64,000 bases of DNA from Allosaccharopolyspora coralli (GCF_009664835.1 NZ_CP045929.1:2418001-2482000), one strand, 5' to 3'; counted from the stretch's first letter, positions 25,769-34,760 are shown. The notes: generated from the sequence alone by a model not told the origin. A program made the numbers and translations.

Positions 25769-26956
25769 TCACGCCACTCCGGCCGCGGTGCTCCGGTGTC
25801 CTCTCGTGCGGTACAGCTCCTTCGCGATGATCGAGCGCTGGACCTCGGTCGCACCCTCGTAGATCCGTGGCGCGCGGACTTCGCGGTACAGGTGTTCGAG
25901 CAGGTGCCCACGCTGCAGCGCCCGCGCACCGTGGATCTGGATCGCCGAGTCGACGGCGAACTGGGCGGTCTCGGTCGCCAGCATTTTCGCCATCGCCGAC
26001 CGGGCCGCGATGTCCGGCTCGCCGTCGTCGTAAGCGTGAGCGGCGGAGTACACGAGCAGCCGAGCCGCCTCGATCCGCGTGGCCATCTCCGCGAGCGGAT
26101 GCGAGACGGCCTGCATGTCCTTGAGTGGTGCGCCGAACGCGTGGCGGCCGCACGCGTGTTCGACCGCCACATCGAGAGCCGCTCGGGCCATGCCCACGGC
26201 GAATGCCCCGACACTCGGGCGGAAGAGGTCCAGTGTGCGCATGGCGACCCGGAAGCCGTGCTCCTGCTCGCCGAGCAGCTCGTCCCGGCGGACGGGCACA
26301 CCATCGAACGTCAGCCGGCCGATCGGGTGCGGCGAGACCATGTCGAGGTGTTCACCGCCGAGTCCGGGCCGGTCGGCTGGGACCACGAACGCGCTCACCC
26401 CACGTGCGCCGGGCGCATCGGAGGTGCGCGCGAACACGGAGTAGAAGTCGGCCTCCGGCGCGTTCGAGATCCACAGCTTTTCCCCCGACAGCCGCCACCC
26501 GTCACCGTCGGCCTCCGCGGCGAGCCGCACGTTGGCCGCATCCGACCCTGCGTCCGGTTCGGTCAGCGCGAACCCCGCGACCGCCTCCCCCGTCGCGACC
26601 GCAGGGACCCATCGGTCCCGTTGCTCGCGGGAGCCCGCTTGCAGAACCGGGTACGTGCCGAGCCCCTGCAGCGCCAGCGCCGTCTCGGCTTCGGTGCTCA
26701 CCCGGGCGAGGGATTCGCGGAGCAGACAGAGTTCGACGGAGGACGTTTCGACCGAAGCTGGCCTGCCGGTCACCCGAGGGGGCTCGACGCCGGGGAACAG
26801 TCGCGCGAGATAGCCGAGATCGCCGAGAGCCTTCACCAGATCCCGGTTGACCTGGCCGTCCGTCCCGGCCTGCACGAGCGGCAACAGGACCTGAGTGGCA
26901 CGTTCGCGCACCTCGGCGGCGAACGTCTGCTGCTCGGCTTCGGACGTGCGACCCAT
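25769..26956 (-). CDS. Acyl-CoA dehydrogenase of the aromatic-CoA cluster
   Basis: A 395-residue flavoprotein with the family motifs GFALTEPDAGSDAANVRL, GEKLWISNA, ALQRGHLLEHLYREVRAPRIYEGATEVQRSIIAKEL. The usual TNEIQR is ATEVQR here, a common variant. ATG 26956 follows GGGAGGG. In the CoA-dependent 2-aminobenzoate route, later steps resemble beta-oxidation, and this enzyme would dehydrogenate an alicyclic CoA intermediate. It is the first gene of the minus-strand unit and is divergent from the PaaX regulator. Confidence 0.9.
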   Translation of the reverse strand: MGRTSEAEQQTFAAEVRERATQVLLPLVQAGTDGQVNRDLVKALGDLGYLARLFPGVEPPRVTGRPASVETSSVELCLLRESLARVSTEAETALALQGLGTYPVLQAGSREQRDRWVPAVATGEAVAGFALTEPDAGSDAANVRLAAEADGDGWRLSGEKLWISNAPEADFYSVFARTSDAPGARGVSAFVVPADRPGLGGEHLDMVSPHPIGRLTFDGVPVRRDELLGEQEHGFRVAMRTLDLFRPSVGAFAVGMARAALDVAVEHACGRHAFGAPLKDMQAVSHPLAEMATRIEAARLLVYSAAHAYDDGEPDIAARSAMAKMLATETAQFAVDSAIQIHGARALQRGHLLEHLYREVRAPRIYEGATEVQRSIIAKELYRTRGHRSTAAGVA

Positions 26957-27096
26957 CCGGTTCCCTCCCGGGCTGCTGCCTACTCGACTCACTGTAGCGC
27001 TTCCGTGACGGGCGCAACAGAAGCAATACGCGCTGCAGAACTCCGCGTCCCGCGACCGACCCGCCACCCGGCCGGCCTGTTCGATATCGTGCGGCC

Positions 27097-27963
27097 GTGA
27101 CCACCACCGACGACCCGACGACAAGCGAGCAGGCGATCGGGGACGAGCGAGCAGGAGGACCGCGTCCGCGCTCGCTGATCGTCACGTTCTTCGGCTCCCA
27201 CGCCCGAGAACTCGACGGCTGGATCTCGGTGGCCGACCTCGTGCGGCTCATGAGCGAACTCGACGTGGACTCCCCCGCCGTACGCTCGGCGGTCTCGCGC
27301 TTGAAGCGACGCGGGCTGCTCGAGGCGCGCCGCGTCGGCGGCGCAGCCGGATACACGCTCTCCGAGCACGCCAGGGGCGTCCTCGCCGAGGGGGACCGGC
27401 GCATCTTCAGCCGCCGAGTCGCGGCCCCCACCGACGAGTGGGTGACGGTCGTGTTCTCCGTGCCGGAATCCGAGCGACACAAGCGCCACCAGCTACGATC
27501 CCGCCTGACCTGGCTCGGGTTCGGGACCATCGCGCCGGGCGTGTGGATCGCGCCCGCCCACCTGACCGACGACGTGCGCGCCACGCTCGAACGGCTCGAG
27601 GTCACCGAGTACGTGACGCTCTTTCACTCGACCCACCTCGGATGCGGCGACACGCCCAGCGCAGTCGCACAGTGGTGGGACCTCGACGGTCTGCGGGAGC
27701 TCTACGACTCATTCCTCGAGGTGCACGAGCCGGTGCTCACCCGATGGAAACGCCGCCGTGCGGAGGCCGACGACCTCGCGTTCGCCGACCACCTGCGTGC
27801 CGTCGACGCTTGGCGCCGGATGCCCTATCTCGACCCGGGCCTGCCCACCGAGCTCCTGCCTCGGGGATGGCGCGGTAGCCGCGCGGCGAGCGTGTTCTTC
27901 GAGCTGCACGCGCGCTTGCGCGAACCGGCGCTGCGCCACGTGCGCGCCGTGGTCACCGGCTGA
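27097..27963 (+). CDS. PaaX-family transcriptional repressor
   Basis: The 288-residue protein has the PaaX layout: an N-terminal winged helix (RSLIVTFFGSHARELDGWISVADLVRLM, VRSAVSRLKRRGLLEARRVGG), a central Cas2-like domain (WVTVVFSVPESERHKRHQLRSRLTWLGFGTIAPGVWIAP) and a C-terminal helical domain. PaaX members bind aryl-CoA effectors, typically phenylacetyl-CoA; here the position between the aromatic-CoA genes suggests an aminobenzoyl-CoA-type ligand. GTG 27097 lacks a clear RBS, so the start may be a few codons off or the message leaderless. Confidence 0.88.
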   Translation: MTTTDDPTTSEQAIGDERAGGPRPRSLIVTFFGSHARELDGWISVADLVRLMSELDVDSPAVRSAVSRLKRRGLLEARRVGGAAGYTLSEHARGVLAEGDRRIFSRRVAAPTDEWVTVVFSVPESERHKRHQLRSRLTWLGFGTIAPGVWIAPAHLTDDVRATLERLEVTEYVTLFHSTHLGCGDTPSAVAQWWDLDGLRELYDSFLEVHEPVLTRWKRRRAEADDLAFADHLRAVDAWRRMPYLDPGLPTELLPRGWRGSRAASVFFELHARLREPALRHVRAVVTG

Positions 27964-27972
27964 GCCACGAGT

Positions 27973-28389
27973 TCAGGCGTCAGACACGCGATCCTGCGGG
28001 ATCACGGCGGTGCCGACCAGCTCCACGAGCGCGTCCGGGTCGAACAGTCCCGCCACCTCGAACAGCGCCATCGCCGGATAGTGCTTGCCGAGGTACCGGC
28101 GATACTCGGCGCCGAGTGCGCGGAGATTCTGCCGGTACTGCTCGGCGTCGGTGGTGTAGACGACCAGGTGCACGAGGTCGTCCGTCGTCGCCCCGCACGC
28201 GGTCAACGTGACCGACAGGTTGCGTAACGCCACCCCGAACTGTTCGACGAGCGTGGTGCCCTCGATCGAACCGTCGGGTCGTTGCGCGGTCTGCCCACCC
28301 AGGTACACGGTGCGCCCGTGCGCGGCGACGACAGCGTGCGCGAAACCGGTCGCCGGGCTCAGCTCCGGCGGGTTCACGATCCGGTGCAC
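27973..28389 (-). CDS. RidA/YjgF family protein (enamine/imine deaminase)
   Basis: The 138-residue protein has the RidA fold pattern (TVYLGGQTAQRPDGSIEG, NLSVTLTACGATTDDLVHLVVYTTD, YPAMALFEVAGLFDPDALVELVGTAVIP). RidA enzymes hydrolyse reactive enamines and imines. In an aminobenzoyl-CoA pathway the reduced amino-ring intermediate is an enamine, so deamination with ammonia release is a fitting role. GTG 28389 with AAGGA 8 bases upstream is chosen over GTG 28407, which has none. The start is 2 bases after the enoyl-CoA hydratase stop. The active-site Arg that typical deaminases have near IPQDRV is present. Confidence 0.85.
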   Translation of the reverse strand: MHRIVNPPELSPATGFAHAVVAAHGRTVYLGGQTAQRPDGSIEGTTLVEQFGVALRNLSVTLTACGATTDDLVHLVVYTTDAEQYRQNLRALGAEYRRYLGKHYPAMALFEVAGLFDPDALVELVGTAVIPQDRVSDA

Positions 28390-28391
28390 GG

Positions 28392-29219
28392 TCAGCGTCC
28401 TTTCCACTGTGGAGCGCGGTGGCCGGTGAAAGCGGCATGGAACTCTGCGTAGTCCTCGCCCCGCATCAGCAGCGCCTGCGTCATGGCGTCGAGCTCTACG
28501 GCAGCGTTGAGCCCCATGTCGAGCTCACGCGTCAGCAACGCCTTGGTCTGTGCGTACGCACGGGCCGGACCGTCGGCGAGGCGGCTCGCCAACGCCGCGA
28601 TCGCCGCGTCGAGCCCGTCGTCGTCCACCAGCTCACTCACCAGGCCGTAGCGTTCGGCGTCCACAGCGGACAACGAATCCCCCAGCATCAGCAGCTGGGT
28701 CGCTCGCCCCAAGCCGACCATCCGGGGCAACAGGTACGCCGCTCCCATGTCCGCACCGGCGAGGCCGACCTTGGTGAACAGGAAGGCGAACTTTGCCGAC
28801 CGGGTCACGATCCGGAAGTCCGAGGCCAGCGCCAGCACCGCTCCCGCTCCGGCAGCGGTGCCGTGGACCCCCGCCACGACCGGGATCGGGCACTCCCGCA
28901 TCGCCTGGATGACCTCGCCGGTCATCCGCGTGAAATCCGTGAGCTGGTCCGGCCGCATCGCCAAGGTCGCGCCGATGATCTCGTTGACGTCGCCACCGGA
29001 GCAGAACGACTTCCCCTCTCCACGCAGCACCAGCACCCGGGTGTCGTCCCGGTGCGGGAGTTCGTGCAGGAGGTCCCGCAGGTCCGCGTACGCCTCGAAG
29101 GTGAGGGCGTTGAGCTTGTCCGGCCGGTCGAAGGTCAGCGTCGCGACGCCGTCCTCGTGTTCGAGCCGGAAGTGCTTCCAGTCGGCGGTGAACGGCACCG
29201 ACCCACGAAACGGACTCAC
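28392..29219 (-). CDS. Enoyl-CoA hydratase/isomerase family protein
   Basis: A crotonase-fold protein of 275 residues. The oxyanion-hole motifs are GKSFCSGGDVNEI and VAGVHGTAAGAGAVLALASDFRI; Asp replaces the first catalytic Glu region in GLAGADMGAAYLLPRMVG, a pattern seen in several crotonases other than classical hydratases. GTG start follows GAGGAGGGA. With RidA it forms a two-gene unit on the far side of the PaaX gene from the ligase, acyl-CoA dehydrogenase and flavoenzyme. Confidence 0.9.
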   Translation of the reverse strand: MSPFRGSVPFTADWKHFRLEHEDGVATLTFDRPDKLNALTFEAYADLRDLLHELPHRDDTRVLVLRGEGKSFCSGGDVNEIIGATLAMRPDQLTDFTRMTGEVIQAMRECPIPVVAGVHGTAAGAGAVLALASDFRIVTRSAKFAFLFTKVGLAGADMGAAYLLPRMVGLGRATQLLMLGDSLSAVDAERYGLVSELVDDDGLDAAIAALASRLADGPARAYAQTKALLTRELDMGLNAAVELDAMTQALLMRGEDYAEFHAAFTGHRAPQWKGR

Positions 29220-29419
29220 CGCAGGATCCCTCCTCCGCCGAAGGCGACGCCTCCGATGGACGCCGCGGCCGCACGTCGCGAAGTTATCACGACGCCGTGA
29301 CCACAGTCAGGATCCCGAGATACCCCGATCGGACCGCCGACGACCACACAGCCGGGTCCCCCGATTCCCAGCGGGCTGCTGAGTGATCACCACGGACGCA
29401 GCCCGACCACCGGCGGGTT

Positions 29420-29486
29420 CTCAGCGCCCTCCTCGCGAGGACAGCGATTCTCGTCGCGTAGGTGTCGCAGCGAGGAGGGCGCTGAG
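29420..29486 (-). terminator. Long inverted repeat downstream of the arylsulfotransferase-like gene
   Basis: A perfect 17-bp inverted repeat (29420-29436 with 29470-29486, core TCAGCGCCCTCCTCGC) encloses 33 bases. It sits 21 bp beyond the stop of the minus-strand sulfation operon, where a terminator is expected. Confidence 0.65.
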
Positions 29487-29506
29487 GTTCCGCTACGAGG
29501 GCGTTG

Positions 29507-31024
29507 CTACTCGACAGCGACCGCTGGTGACACGCCCAGTACAGCACTGTCGGCGTCCAACGCCTCGACCGCGACGAAGCGGTGCACCCCCTGGACGTCC
29601 ACCCGCGTCTCGAAACCGTTCCGCGCCGCATCCTGAACCGGTGCGAGCTCGTCCTCGTTGGGCCCGGCCAGCACGCGCCAGGTCACCACGCGGGTCGCCC
29701 CGTTCCAGCTCGCGAACACGGTGGTCACCTCTTCGGGAGCGACCCTGCCCGCCGCCGCGGGAGTGTCCGGAGGCGCACCGTCCCAGGCGAACCGGAACGC
29801 TCGGTAGGAGGCGACTCCGTCGTCGAAACGGCCGTGCATCACACATCGGTCCTCGGCGTCGAACTCCGAGTAGAACGGGACACCGCCCCAGCCGATGACG
29901 CAGTGACCTTCCGGGAGCACGTGGTTGTTGCCCATGTTCGGTGCGAGCAAGCCTTCGGGGCTGAAGGTCTCCCGAACGAGTTCCGCCGTCAGGGCATCCT
30001 CGTCCACGGCGAGGATCACGCCTCGGGAACGGTCTCCACCCCCGGCGCCGGCGTTGTCGTACAGGCTGATCGTCCCGTCGGGAAGCCTGCGGGCGTCGTG
30101 CTGCCACACGAACGGCGTCCCCGCCCCCATCCCGAAGTCGCTGCTACTCCCGTTGAGCCGCCAGTACACCTCCCCCGTACCACGGTCCATCCGGTAGATC
30201 GCGTGCGTGTTGCGCGCCGAGACGAGGACCGCGCCGGCACCGTCGGGATGAACCGAGTTGATGTGGAAGTAGTCCCACGGCGCCGCCGGATCCTCCGGCA
30301 GCGGCAGGAAGGACTCGGTGATGTCGACGTGCTCGGCACAACTCCACTCGGCGAGGACCTCACCGGTGGCGATGTCGACCTCCTGCACCACACAGTCGAT
30401 CAGCTTGCCGTCCGCGGGTCCGCCCACCGGTGTGAGGTCGTAGTCGATCGTCACGTACGCCATGAGCAGCGCCGTGTCCCCCGCCGTGATGATCATGTCG
30501 TGCAGGTCGGCCTGCAGGTCGTTGCCCATCCGCACGGTCGCGATCGTCTCGTACGACGTGTTCGCGAGCACGAACTCACCGTTGCCGTAGCCGGGTGGCA
30601 CCGTGACCGCGCCCTGCCACCAGGTCAGCACCGGTTCGCCCCGGTACCGCTGCACCTGAAGGGTGGTCGCCACCTGCCCCTGCGGTGTCGGGGCGAACCA
30701 CACGGGCGCACCGTTGTTGTCGACGATCAACGGTCCGGCCTCCACCGGCTCGCGCGGCGCCGGGGCCTTCGCGTTCATCGATGCGGTCGGCATCGGCGTG
30801 AGGAACACGTGACCGGGCAGCGCGCCGTCGCCGGGCACCAGCATCTCCACCATCGCGGGGTGCAGGTCAGGGCGTGTCACGAAGCTGTGGCCGCCGAAGG
30901 CGCGTGGCGCTGCCTGTGCCGCCGGTACGGGGAGTCCACTCAGCGCACCGGGCACCAGAGTGCCCGCAGCCGCTGCACCGGTGACGGCGAGGAATCCTCT
31001 GCGGTTCATACGCATGCCGGGCAT
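29507..31024 (-). CDS. Tat-exported arylsulfotransferase (ASST)-like protein
   Basis: The 505-residue precursor has a twin-arginine signal (MNRRGFLAVTGAAAAG) with cleavage near AQA-AP. The mature part matches the arylsulfotransferase/ASST beta-propeller family: GPLIVDNNGAPVWFAP, VLTWWQGAVTVPPGYGNGEFVL, LQADLHDMIIT, EWSCAEHVDITES, YFHINSVHPDG, and ARNTHAIYRMDR. Histidines in HDM, HINSVH and NTH are candidates for the sulfate-accepting residue. ATG 31024 has GAGGAG upstream. It is last in the operon after PAPS-related genes. ASSTs normally use aryl sulfates rather than PAPS, so it could move a sulfate group outside the cell. Confidence 0.82.
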   Translation of the reverse strand: MPGMRMNRRGFLAVTGAAAAGTLVPGALSGLPVPAAQAAPRAFGGHSFVTRPDLHPAMVEMLVPGDGALPGHVFLTPMPTASMNAKAPAPREPVEAGPLIVDNNGAPVWFAPTPQGQVATTLQVQRYRGEPVLTWWQGAVTVPPGYGNGEFVLANTSYETIATVRMGNDLQADLHDMIITAGDTALLMAYVTIDYDLTPVGGPADGKLIDCVVQEVDIATGEVLAEWSCAEHVDITESFLPLPEDPAAPWDYFHINSVHPDGAGAVLVSARNTHAIYRMDRGTGEVYWRLNGSSSDFGMGAGTPFVWQHDARRLPDGTISLYDNAGAGGGDRSRGVILAVDEDALTAELVRETFSPEGLLAPNMGNNHVLPEGHCVIGWGGVPFYSEFDAEDRCVMHGRFDDGVASYRAFRFAWDGAPPDTPAAAGRVAPEEVTTVFASWNGATRVVTWRVLAGPNEDELAPVQDAARNGFETRVDVQGVHRFVAVEALDADSAVLGVSPAVAVE

Positions 31025-31056
31025 GGTCGATCTCCTCTTCGGTGGAGTGCGGGCGA

Positions 31057-31725
31057 TCAGGTGTTCACGGCGAACGGATCGGGCACGCGGCCGTCGGCAC
31101 GCACCTTCGCCACGATGTCCGCGAGCGAGGCGGAGTCGTTGACGTGCGGGAAATCCTCGTCGGGCACGTCGACGTCCAGGAAATCGCACAACGGCTCCCA
31201 CCCGTCGCCGACCCGGTACACGAGAAGGCGGTCCGAGGGGACGCCGTCGATCACGGCGGCGTTGTGTCGTTCGTAGACCGAGATCGCGAAGTCGCGGTCC
31301 TCGAAGCGGCCGTCGAACGTTCCCGGCGCGTCCCAGATCATCCGGCGGATCGTCGGCAGCAGCTCGGCCAGTTCCGGGTCCGGCGACTCGCTCTCGCGCA
31401 CGGCGACCTGATAGATGGAGTTGTACACGCTCTCGTACCACTTCTGCGAGTCCCGGACCGTCAACAGCACCTTCGCGTCCGGGTAGTACTCGGCGAGCTC
31501 CCGCCAGTGGGTACAGCCAGGCCAGTCCACGGTGGACTCGTAGCCGTCGAAAATCCCTTCCCAGTCGGGAGTGTTGCCGTCGAGGATGTCCGCCCATCGC
31601 GATGCACGGTGGGGCTGCGCGATCACCTCGAACATGTGGTACGTCGGGCCGTACCCGAGATGCTCCAGGGCTGCTTTCATCGAGGTCGTTCCCGTTCGGC
31701 CGAAGCCGGCACCGATCACCTTCAT
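31057..31725 (-). CDS. PAPS-dependent sulfotransferase
   Basis: A 222-residue P-loop sulfotransferase. The 5'-phosphosulfate loop is GAGFGRTGTTSMKAAL at the N-terminus; the 3'-phosphate motif is KVLLTVRDSQKWYESVYNSIYQ. The C-terminal part (RLLVYRVGDGWEPLCDFLDVDVPDEDFPHVND) matches the short actinobacterial and eukaryotic 'NAD-dependent epimerase-like' sulfotransferase subgroup. It would transfer sulfate from PAPS to an unknown acceptor in the cytoplasm. It is 32 bp upstream of the arylsulfotransferase-like gene. Confidence 0.88.
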   Translation of the reverse strand: MKVIGAGFGRTGTTSMKAALEHLGYGPTYHMFEVIAQPHRASRWADILDGNTPDWEGIFDGYESTVDWPGCTHWRELAEYYPDAKVLLTVRDSQKWYESVYNSIYQVAVRESESPDPELAELLPTIRRMIWDAPGTFDGRFEDRDFAISVYERHNAAVIDGVPSDRLLVYRVGDGWEPLCDFLDVDVPDEDFPHVNDSASLADIVAKVRADGRVPDPFAVNT

Positions 31726-31773
31726 CGTCGCGTCTCCTTCGTCGCGCTCATGTCGTTCTGTGGAGCGTCACCG

Positions 31774-32547
31774 CTAAGGGGCGAACTCGGTCAGCCGCCG
31801 CAGCAACGTTTCGGCCAGGTCCGGACGGCAGACCACGAGGTCCGGCAACCACGGATCGGGCCGGTTGTAGCGCAGCACGCCGCCGTCGATGCGCGAGGTG
31901 TGCAGGCCCGCCGCGCGCGCCACGGCGACCGGTGCGGCCGAGTCCCACTCGTACTGGCCACCGGCATGCACGTAGGCGTCCGCCGCACCCAGCACCACGG
32001 ACGCGATCTTGGCACCTGCCGAGCCCATCGGCACGGTGTCCGCCCCGATGTCGTCGGCAACCGCTGTCAGGAACGCGGGCGGACGGCTCCGACTGACCAC
32101 GAGCTGCGGCCGGCGAGTGCCGGGATCGAGGCGCACGGGCGGTTTCGCTGTGCTGAGTACGACATCGCGAGCGGGCAGTGCGACGGCCCCGGCGACCACG
32201 TCCTCGCCCTCGGCGAGCGCGACGTGCACTGCCCAGTCGTCTCGGCCCGGTTCGCCGAACTCCCGCGTGCCGTCCAGCGGATCGATGATCCACACGCGAC
32301 CGTGCGAGCGGCCGACAGTTCCCGCCCCGTCCTGGTCGGACAACCCCACCGTGCCGTGTTCGGACAACACCGCGTCGTCCGGACGACGCCGGGCGAGCTC
32401 GGCCAGCAGCAGCTCGTGACCGGTACGGTCACCTTCCTCCCGCAAGTGCTGCGGTTCGAGGTGACCACTGGACTCCCGAAGCTCCACCAAACGCCGACCG
32501 GCGGTGGCGGCGAGTTGCTCGGCGAGCGCATGGTCGTCGACGGTCAT
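31774..32547 (-). CDS. cysQ: 3'(2'),5'-bisphosphate nucleotidase, CysQ-like
   Basis: CysQ hydrolyses PAP, the by-product of sulfotransferases, to AMP and phosphate. The 257-residue inositol-monophosphatase-fold protein has IIDPLDGTREF for the metal site and GGQYEWDSAAPVAVARAAGL for the second motif. ATG 32547 follows GGAGGA. Placement between the PAPS synthetase-like gene and the sulfotransferase gives a complete make/use/recycle set. Confidence 0.9.
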   Translation of the reverse strand: MTVDDHALAEQLAATAGRRLVELRESSGHLEPQHLREEGDRTGHELLLAELARRRPDDAVLSEHGTVGLSDQDGAGTVGRSHGRVWIIDPLDGTREFGEPGRDDWAVHVALAEGEDVVAGAVALPARDVVLSTAKPPVRLDPGTRRPQLVVSRSRPPAFLTAVADDIGADTVPMGSAGAKIASVVLGAADAYVHAGGQYEWDSAAPVAVARAAGLHTSRIDGGVLRYNRPDPWLPDLVVCRPDLAETLLRRLTEFAP

Positions 32548-32648
32548 CGGGTCGTTCCTCCGATCAGTGCTCTCCGGCGCCCGGCCGGTCGCGTTCACGT
32601 CGTGCGGTCAAGGCACTCGTCGTGCCGGCACCGGGATTCCCCGTGCAG

Positions 32649-34130
32649 TCATCGGCGATCGCCCCACGCGTCGATCCACCCGCGCTCGCGCAACAGGTCC
32701 AGCACGCGGTCGACCGCCTGCCCGGATGTCGTCTCGGACGTGTCGAGCACCAGATCCGCGTCCTGCGGGCTCTCGTAGGGAGCCGTGACTCCGGTGAACT
32801 CCCGCAGGTCTCCGCACCGTGCGCGAAGATAGAGTCCTTTGCGGTCCCGCCGTTCGCACTCCTGCAGCGGGGTCGCCACGTGCACGAGCACGAAGCCGCC
32901 GTAGACCTCGACCATCTCCCGCACTGCTTGCCGATCGGCGGCGTACGGGGCGATGGGCGCGCAGATCGCGGCTCCGCCGTGCCGCGCCACTTCGGCGGCG
33001 ACCCACCCGATGCGGCGTACGTTGCGGCTGCGGTCCTCGGCGGAGAACCCGAGGCCCTCGCACAGGAATCGCCGCACGACGTCCCCGTCGAGGAGGCTGA
33101 CCGCCCGCCGGTCGTGCCGGGCGAGCTCGTCTCGCACGCCGCGCGCGAGCGTGGACTTACCTGCACCGGACAAGCCGGTGAACAGCAGCGTGAATCCCTG
33201 GTTGCGCAAGGGGGGATGCAGTCTGGCCTGCTGCTCGGCCACTGCGGGTGTGGTGAACCAGCTCGGCAACGAGGCGCCGGTGTCGAGCAGGTCGGTGAGC
33301 TCGCGGTCGGTGAGGTCGCCGCGTCGCTGCTCGGGCGGCACTGTCTCCGCAGGCAGCCATCGGTTTCGGGCGTCTCGCGCGAGTTCCGGCGGGTGTACCA
33401 CCGGAATCGGTGACTGCTCCAGCTCGCCGCCGGAGAGAACGTGGGTCGCACCGTAGGCGGCGGCGACGTGAGCGCACAGCGTCTCGTCACACGCGTGCGA
33501 GGAGTTCTCCCGCAGTGGCACGGGAACGACGACCGTCTCGGACGGCAACTCGGGCTCGGCGGCGAGCACCGCTTCGACGAGCGTCTCCGCGCGGGGACCG
33601 AGCATTCGGGGCAGCACCAGCACGGCCGCCCCGAGCGATTCGGCGACATGGCGGATCTCTGCGATCCGTCTGGAATGCAACGGACTCCGCACCACCAGAC
33701 CGAGGACCGGCCTGCCGGTGAGGCGGCGGCGCGACGCCGCAGCGGACGGACGCAGCGCACGCAGCGTGCCCCCTCGGTCCGGCCCTGCCGGGCGCACCGG
33801 CCCCGCGACGTACGTGCGGCCCCACGCCGACCACGGCGCCCGGTTCTCGACCACACCGACCGGGGCGCCTTCCGCATCGTGCAGCTCGAGCGAGGCGTGT
33901 GCGGCGTCCTCCGCAGGCACCGACAAGGTCACCGGCACGGGCCACGGGCTGCCGTCGAGAAGGCGTCCCGAGCGACGCACCGCCGCCGCGTCCTCGGCGC
34001 CCAGGTACCCGTTCAGCGGGCCGAACGCCCCGTCGAGCAACAGCTCCAGATCGGCGAGTTCTCCGCGGTCGAGCACCCGAATCGGTGGCCGCACCTCGGT
34101 TGCCGAGGTGGTCGTCGTCTCCGCGCTCAC
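32649..34130 (-). CDS. Adenylylsulfate kinase with degenerate N-terminal sulfurylase domain
   Basis: The 493-residue product fuses an ATP-sulfurylase-like part (residues 1-300) to an APS kinase (about 310-493). The kinase is intact: P-loop GLSGAGKST (319-327), LLDGDVVRR, SRNVRRIGWVA and a lid region near ECERRDRKGLY. In the N-terminal part the active-site QxRNPxHxxH is replaced by VVRSPLHSRR (147-155): the Gln, the Asn and the second His are missing. The sulfurylase is therefore probably inactive or altered, and APS would have to come from CysDN elsewhere. GTG 34130 has GAGGAG upstream. First gene of the sulfation operon. Confidence 0.85.
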   Translation of the reverse strand: MSAETTTTSATEVRPPIRVLDRGELADLELLLDGAFGPLNGYLGAEDAAAVRRSGRLLDGSPWPVPVTLSVPAEDAAHASLELHDAEGAPVGVVENRAPWSAWGRTYVAGPVRPAGPDRGGTLRALRPSAAASRRRLTGRPVLGLVVRSPLHSRRIAEIRHVAESLGAAVLVLPRMLGPRAETLVEAVLAAEPELPSETVVVPVPLRENSSHACDETLCAHVAAAYGATHVLSGGELEQSPIPVVHPPELARDARNRWLPAETVPPEQRRGDLTDRELTDLLDTGASLPSWFTTPAVAEQQARLHPPLRNQGFTLLFTGLSGAGKSTLARGVRDELARHDRRAVSLLDGDVVRRFLCEGLGFSAEDRSRNVRRIGWVAAEVARHGGAAICAPIAPYAADRQAVREMVEVYGGFVLVHVATPLQECERRDRKGLYLRARCGDLREFTGVTAPYESPQDADLVLDTSETTSGQAVDRVLDLLRERGWIDAWGDRR

Positions 34131-34760
34131 GTTCACTCCTCGCGACCGGCTGGATATCCGGACCCGCCACGACGCCGCTCCGATAGTCACCGGGATGCAC
34201 CGAACGATGTGTGGGCTCGTCGCCCTCATTCGGAGAATGCGGCGAGATCGTGCGGTGGAGCGTGCCCAGCCTCGATCAGGTTGTCAAGCGCGGTCGGGAA
34301 TGTGGCGCGCGGGAACCGGGAAGAAAACGCGAAGAAGTGGCGACGGGTCGTCACGGTCATTCACGGTCGTTCCCTTCACCGCTCCGGAAGATCTCGTACG
34401 CCATTGTCACCACACCGCGAGAATCACCGCGAGCCGAACGGCTCACGTGCACTGTCGCAGCGACGCGAAGACGCCGTCGAAAGTCATGCGAAAGGGCCTC
34501 ACGCTGACGCTTGCGCATCCATTCGCGCGCGGCCCTTGCACACTTCTCGAACGCTTTTCGCACCCTCGCGATCCAGCCTTACAGCGGCCGAGTTCACACA
34601 CCCATCACGAGAGAACGGGAAACCCGGCAAACGAGAGATGCCCGGACCGCCTCGCTCCGGGAACCGGGCTCCGCCCACGTCGGGGAGCACCCGAACGGCC
34701 GACCCTGCGCGCGTGTCCGACCGGCGTAACCTTGTGCTCGGGTAGGGCGGGGGAGGTCTC
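34131..34760. other. 630-bp divergent intergenic region, no gene seen
   Basis: This gap separates the sulfation operon (minus) from the DUF3048 gene (plus). It is slightly less GC-rich than its surroundings. Short open frames in it have Arg-rich, low-complexity translations and no family resemblance. The direct repeat CACGGTCATT-CACGGTCGTT occurs at about 34350-34370. Promoters for both directions must lie here, but I cannot define them. Confidence 0.5.

Noticed and set aside
29507-31597. Fusion of the arylsulfotransferase-like protein with sequence upstream
   Set aside because: The upstream part of that frame is antisense/out of frame to the sulfotransferase gene; the Tat signal and RBS place the start at 31024.
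34211-34507. Possible small gene in the 630-bp gap before the DUF3048 gene
   Set aside because: The translation is basic and low in hydrophobic residues, with no RBS or motif.
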